Below the pieces are notes generated by a model. The model searched no databases and was not told the origin of the DNA. It worked only from the letters and a program-made list of their open reading frames with translations. A stretch of 54,236 nt of DNA, taken from Vibrio harveyi NBRC 15634 = ATCC 14126 = KCTC 12724 (GTDB lineage: Bacteria; Pseudomonadota; Gammaproteobacteria; Enterobacterales; Vibrionaceae). Shown here one piece after another: positions 52,213 to 54,236 of this stretch. Location: NCBI RefSeq assembly GCF_001591145.1, contig NZ_BCUF01000041.1, forward strand, positions 1-54,236. Direction: 5' to 3'. The position numbers and the translations under genes are program-made. The stretch's first letter is position 1. Each line of letters begins with the position of its first letter.

Positions 52213-53393
52213 TGGTTCGTCTTATTTTCCTATTTGTTGTTCTTGGTGCCGGCTTATTTGTTGGCACTCAATTCTCAGGTCAGCAAGGTTATGTCCTGAT
52301 CTCTATTGCCAACAAAACCATTGAGATGAGTGTAACCACCTTAGTGATCTTCGTGATTGCGACCTTGGCGGCACTGTTCTTCTTAGAATACGTGGTCAAG
52401 AAAGTGGTTTACGCAAGCTCAAGCACATGGAATTACTTTAGCGTGCGCAAAATGCGTCGCTCTCGTCGCTACACCAACGAAGGCATCATCAAGCTACTTG
52501 AAGGTGACTGGAAAGGCGCAGAGAAGAAAGTAACACGCTGGGCAAATCATCACGACATGCCTCTCCTGTGTTACCTAGTGGCTTCAGAAGCAGCACAAGG
52601 TCAAGGTGACAAAGCGAAGCGTGACCAGTATCTAGAGCTAGCAAGCCAGCAAGAAAATGCGCACCTAGCAGTAGAACTGACTCGTGCAAAACAGTTCATT
52701 CGTGATAACGAATTCGAATCTGCATTCGATACACTGCAAGCGCTGAAAGGTCAGTACGCGAATAACTCGATTGTTCTTAACCTGCTAAAAACCACTTACA
52801 TGCAGCTTAAGCTATGGCAACCGCTGATCGATCTGATGCCTCAGCTAAGCAAAGCAAAACTGGTAACGGAAGAGGAGCAAGCGGAACTGATTCAGAAAGC
52901 ACAATGCGGCTTGCTACACGAAGTGGCTCAGCAGCAAGGCAGTGAAGGTCTTATCTCACACTGGAACGGGCTGCCACGTAAGGTAAAACAAGACGCTCAT
53001 TTGATCGGCTGTTTTGCTCACGAGCTCATCTCACGTAAAGCAGATAACGAGGCATTCACAGTAATCAAAGAAGCACTGAAGAAGAGCCCAACACCAGAGC
53101 TGTACCAGTTACTGCCAGAGCTAAACTTACCGGATAGCCACCCAGTCATCGTATTCTTGGAAGGTGTCTTGAAGCGTGAACCAGAAAACGCAGCGGCGCA
53201 AAGTGCATTAGCGCACTTCTTCTTCCGCCAAGAAAAATGGCAAGAAGCGCAAGAGCACTTTGAGGTTGCGCTAAAACTTCGCTCAGACGTTTCTGACTAT
53301 GCTTACCTAGCCGATACACTAGAGAAGCAAAACCTAACAAAAGCGGCTCACGAGGTCTCTCGTAAAGCGCTAACGCTAGTTCAAAACAACTAA
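52212..53393 (+). CDS. hemY: HemY, TPR-like protein of the hem operon
   Basis: A 393-aa inner-membrane protein: two N-terminal membrane segments (about 2-22 and 40-60), then a cytosolic or periplasmic helical array of TPR type (for example PENAAAQSALAHFFFRQEKW near 330). Distinct from the HemY oxidase of Gram-positives. Thought to bind or organise heme-synthesis intermediates; the exact role is unsettled. Last gene of hemCDXY. Confidence 0.92.
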   Translation: MVRLIFLFVVLGAGLFVGTQFSGQQGYVLISIANKTIEMSVTTLVIFVIATLAALFFLEYVVKKVVYASSSTWNYFSVRKMRRSRRYTNEGIIKLLEGDWKGAEKKVTRWANHHDMPLLCYLVASEAAQGQGDKAKRDQYLELASQQENAHLAVELTRAKQFIRDNEFESAFDTLQALKGQYANNSIVLNLLKTTYMQLKLWQPLIDLMPQLSKAKLVTEEEQAELIQKAQCGLLHEVAQQQGSEGLISHWNGLPRKVKQDAHLIGCFAHELISRKADNEAFTVIKEALKKSPTPELYQLLPELNLPDSHPVIVFLEGVLKREPENAAAQSALAHFFFRQEKWQEAQEHFEVALKLRSDVSDYAYLADTLEKQNLTKAAHEVSRKALTLVQNN

Positions 53394-53409
53394 GCGGTTC
53401 CGAAAGTAG

Positions 53410-53438
53410 AAAGCCGACAGATTACTGTCGGCTTTTTT
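53410..53438 (+). terminator. hemY terminator
   Basis: AAGCCGACAG-ATTA-CTGTCGGCTTTTTT, 17 nt past the hemY stop. Confidence 0.9.
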
Positions 53439-53640
53439 ATTGCCTGCAATTCTTCATGCCCTATCATCGTACGACTGACTCCCCCAAGAGCAGGGTTCTC
53501 TCTACTGACTGCACCTGATTAGAAATAATCATCAAAGCTTATGTCGTTCATTCCAAGCTGCTCTTCTTCGTGTCACTAAGAACCACGTGAAGCAACCGCG
53601 ATCACTTTCTGCAAGACATAGCGACTGGTTTTAAATGGTT

Positions 53641-53657
53641 AGGAGGGAAAACCTCCT
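53641..53657 (+). repeat. AGGAGG/CCTCCT hairpin
   Basis: AGGAGG-GAAAA-CCTCCT, a 6-bp stem with a 5-nt loop, 42 nt upstream of the ribosome site of the small ORF. The right arm is complementary to Shine-Dalgarno sequences. Confidence 0.55.
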
Positions 53658-53710
53658 TCAGAACACAGTAAAGCGTAGTGATGGCCAAAGAAGTAACTAG
53701 GAGTAATATT

Positions 53711-53815
53711 ATGCACTTATTCGATGTGAGAACCCCATATAGCGCTTGGGTAACGTTTGTTGTAAAAGCTAAAGCAAAGTCATATTCATCATCAGAGGAG
53801 GCTCAGAAGCGCTAA
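53711..53815 (+). CDS. Possible 34-aa protein
   Basis: ATG 53711 follows AGGAG (53699-53703) by 7 nt, an ideal spacing. The peptide has a mixed N-terminal half (MHLFDVRTPYSAWVTFVV) and a basic, Ser/Glu-rich C-terminal half (KAKAKSYSSSEEAQKR). An in-frame ATG at 53681 would add ten residues but lacks a ribosome site. I do not recognise the family; coding status is uncertain. Confidence 0.4.
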   Translation: MHLFDVRTPYSAWVTFVVKAKAKSYSSSEEAQKR

Positions 53816-54064
53816 TACGCATTGAATGCTGCTGCGAGTAGAAACGCTCTTTTGCTGATGCAATAGAGATAGGAATGGCAAGGAGAAAGCTCAATCACTT
53901 TCTCTGGAGGACAGTTTCTATAACCCTACGAGGCGAAGATGGCAGAAAGCCTCAAGGTACGCGTAGCACAAGACTTCTCAATAGACGAAGAGTAAAGGCG
54001 CTTAGTTTGGAGCGTGTTCGGTTGGGAGGTTGATTCAGACGCCTCAAAGCTACTTCCCAAGAAT

Positions 54065-54110
54065 CAGAAACGACAAAAGCCCGTTGTTTTCTCAACAGGC
54101 TTTCTTTGTA
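54065..54110. repeat. Direct-repeat hairpin, copy 1
   Basis: A hairpin with AAAGCCCGTTG / CAACAGGCTTT (TTTTCT loop) inside a segment shared with copy 2. The C.A mismatch on the plus strand becomes a wobble pair in minus-strand RNA. Confidence 0.7.
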
Positions 54111-54190
54111 GTGACTGAGTTCGAGGACGACTAATCCTAAGTCGCGACTGACTTGAGATTTGATGCAAATCCCGTCTAATTCTCAAACGT

Positions 54191-54236
54191 CAGAAATGAC
54201 GAAAGCCCGTTGATTTCTCAACGGGCTTTCTATGTA
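54191..54236. repeat. Direct-repeat hairpin, copy 2
   Basis: A perfect stem GAAAGCCCGTTG / CAACGGGCTTTC with an ATTTCT loop, 126 nt after copy 1, reaching the window edge. The flanks (CAGAAA-GAC before, CT-TGTA after) match copy 1. Confidence 0.75.

Larger units (their letters stand above)
53394..54236. other. Gene-poor terminal segment
   Basis: 843 nt with only the hemY terminator, a possible 34-aa ORF, an AGGAGG/CCTCCT hairpin and two direct-repeat hairpins. No tRNA or rRNA gene could be assigned. An 18-codon frame at 53939-53995 is noted but not claimed. Its composition and repeats suggest decayed or structural-RNA-flanking DNA. Confidence 0.5.

Noticed and set aside
53939..53995. 18-aa ORF in the terminal segment
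   Set aside because: Too short and with no convincing ribosome site.
53461..54236. tRNA genes in the terminal segment
   Set aside because: GTTCGA near 54119 looks like a T-loop, but no acceptor or anticodon stems could be paired around it.
1..54236. CRISPR arrays, IS elements, integron or prophage genes
   Set aside because: No regularly spaced repeats, transposase, integrase other than XerC, or phage structural genes were seen.

Overview
The window looks like an origin-proximal piece of chromosome 1 of a Vibrio, most likely the harveyi/parahaemolyticus clade. This is judged from protein similarity, moderate GC, strong gammaproteobacterial synteny and a perfect chromosomal parS site. No database was searched, so the species call is inference. 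About 48 genes are supported. Nearly all are core chromosomal genes in blocks whose order matches Escherichia coli. No insertion sequence, prophage, CRISPR array or complete RNA gene is visible.

Left block (1-8.5 kb): a stable-RNA-type promoter on the minus strand at the left edge suggests an rRNA operon just outside the window. Next come an RRM protein with a membrane anchor, murI, a DUF71/COG2102 ATP pyrophosphatase, btuB with a cobalamin riboswitch, trmA, yijD, fabR and sthA. This is the E. coli sthA-fabR-yijD-trmA-btuB-murI-rrn order with two extra genes. 8.5-16.5 kb: a dinF-like MATE exporter, an LCM-type methyltransferase, lexA with two SOS boxes, plsB, ubiA, ubiC and a FliL-like exported protein. 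16.5-23.2 kb: glpG-glpE, a gap with several DnaA-box-like sequences, then rpoH, ftsX, ftsE, ftsY, rsmD and a DUF1145 gene.

23.2-28.4 kb is a looser stretch of small envelope genes: a MarC-family protein, a YecH-like protein, a YhhN-family protein, a 26-aa membrane peptide with a possible FNR site, a DUF4145-like protein, a DUF2500 protein, an acyltransferase and a cystatin-like lipoprotein. 28.5-31.9 kb is an arsenic module on the minus strand: arsR, an ArsJ-associated GAPDH, a CDKN3-like phosphatase and arsJ. Two related hairpins with compensatory base changes lie between the last two genes. This is the most system-like part of the window.

32-41.2 kb: an EAL-like/HDOD protein, rhtB, pldB, yigL, an EVE-domain protein, a COG3650/NlpE-like lipoprotein, a DTW-domain tRNA modification enzyme, a parS centromere site and a FIST-GGDEF-EAL protein. 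41.3-53.4 kb: yigB, xerC, a DUF484 gene, dapF, lysA and lptM run on the minus strand, with cyaY divergent. cyaA has a UUG start and diverges from hemC-hemD-hemX-hemY. The last 0.84 kb lacks a sizeable gene. It holds the hemY terminator, a possible 34-aa ORF and two direct-repeat hairpins that may border another locus.

Functionally, the window combines cell-envelope and lipid synthesis, cofactor synthesis (ubiquinone, heme, B12 uptake), lysine/DAP synthesis, cell division and heat shock, SOS response, chromosome segregation (XerC, parS), cyclic nucleotide signalling (CyaA, two EAL proteins) and arsenate tolerance.
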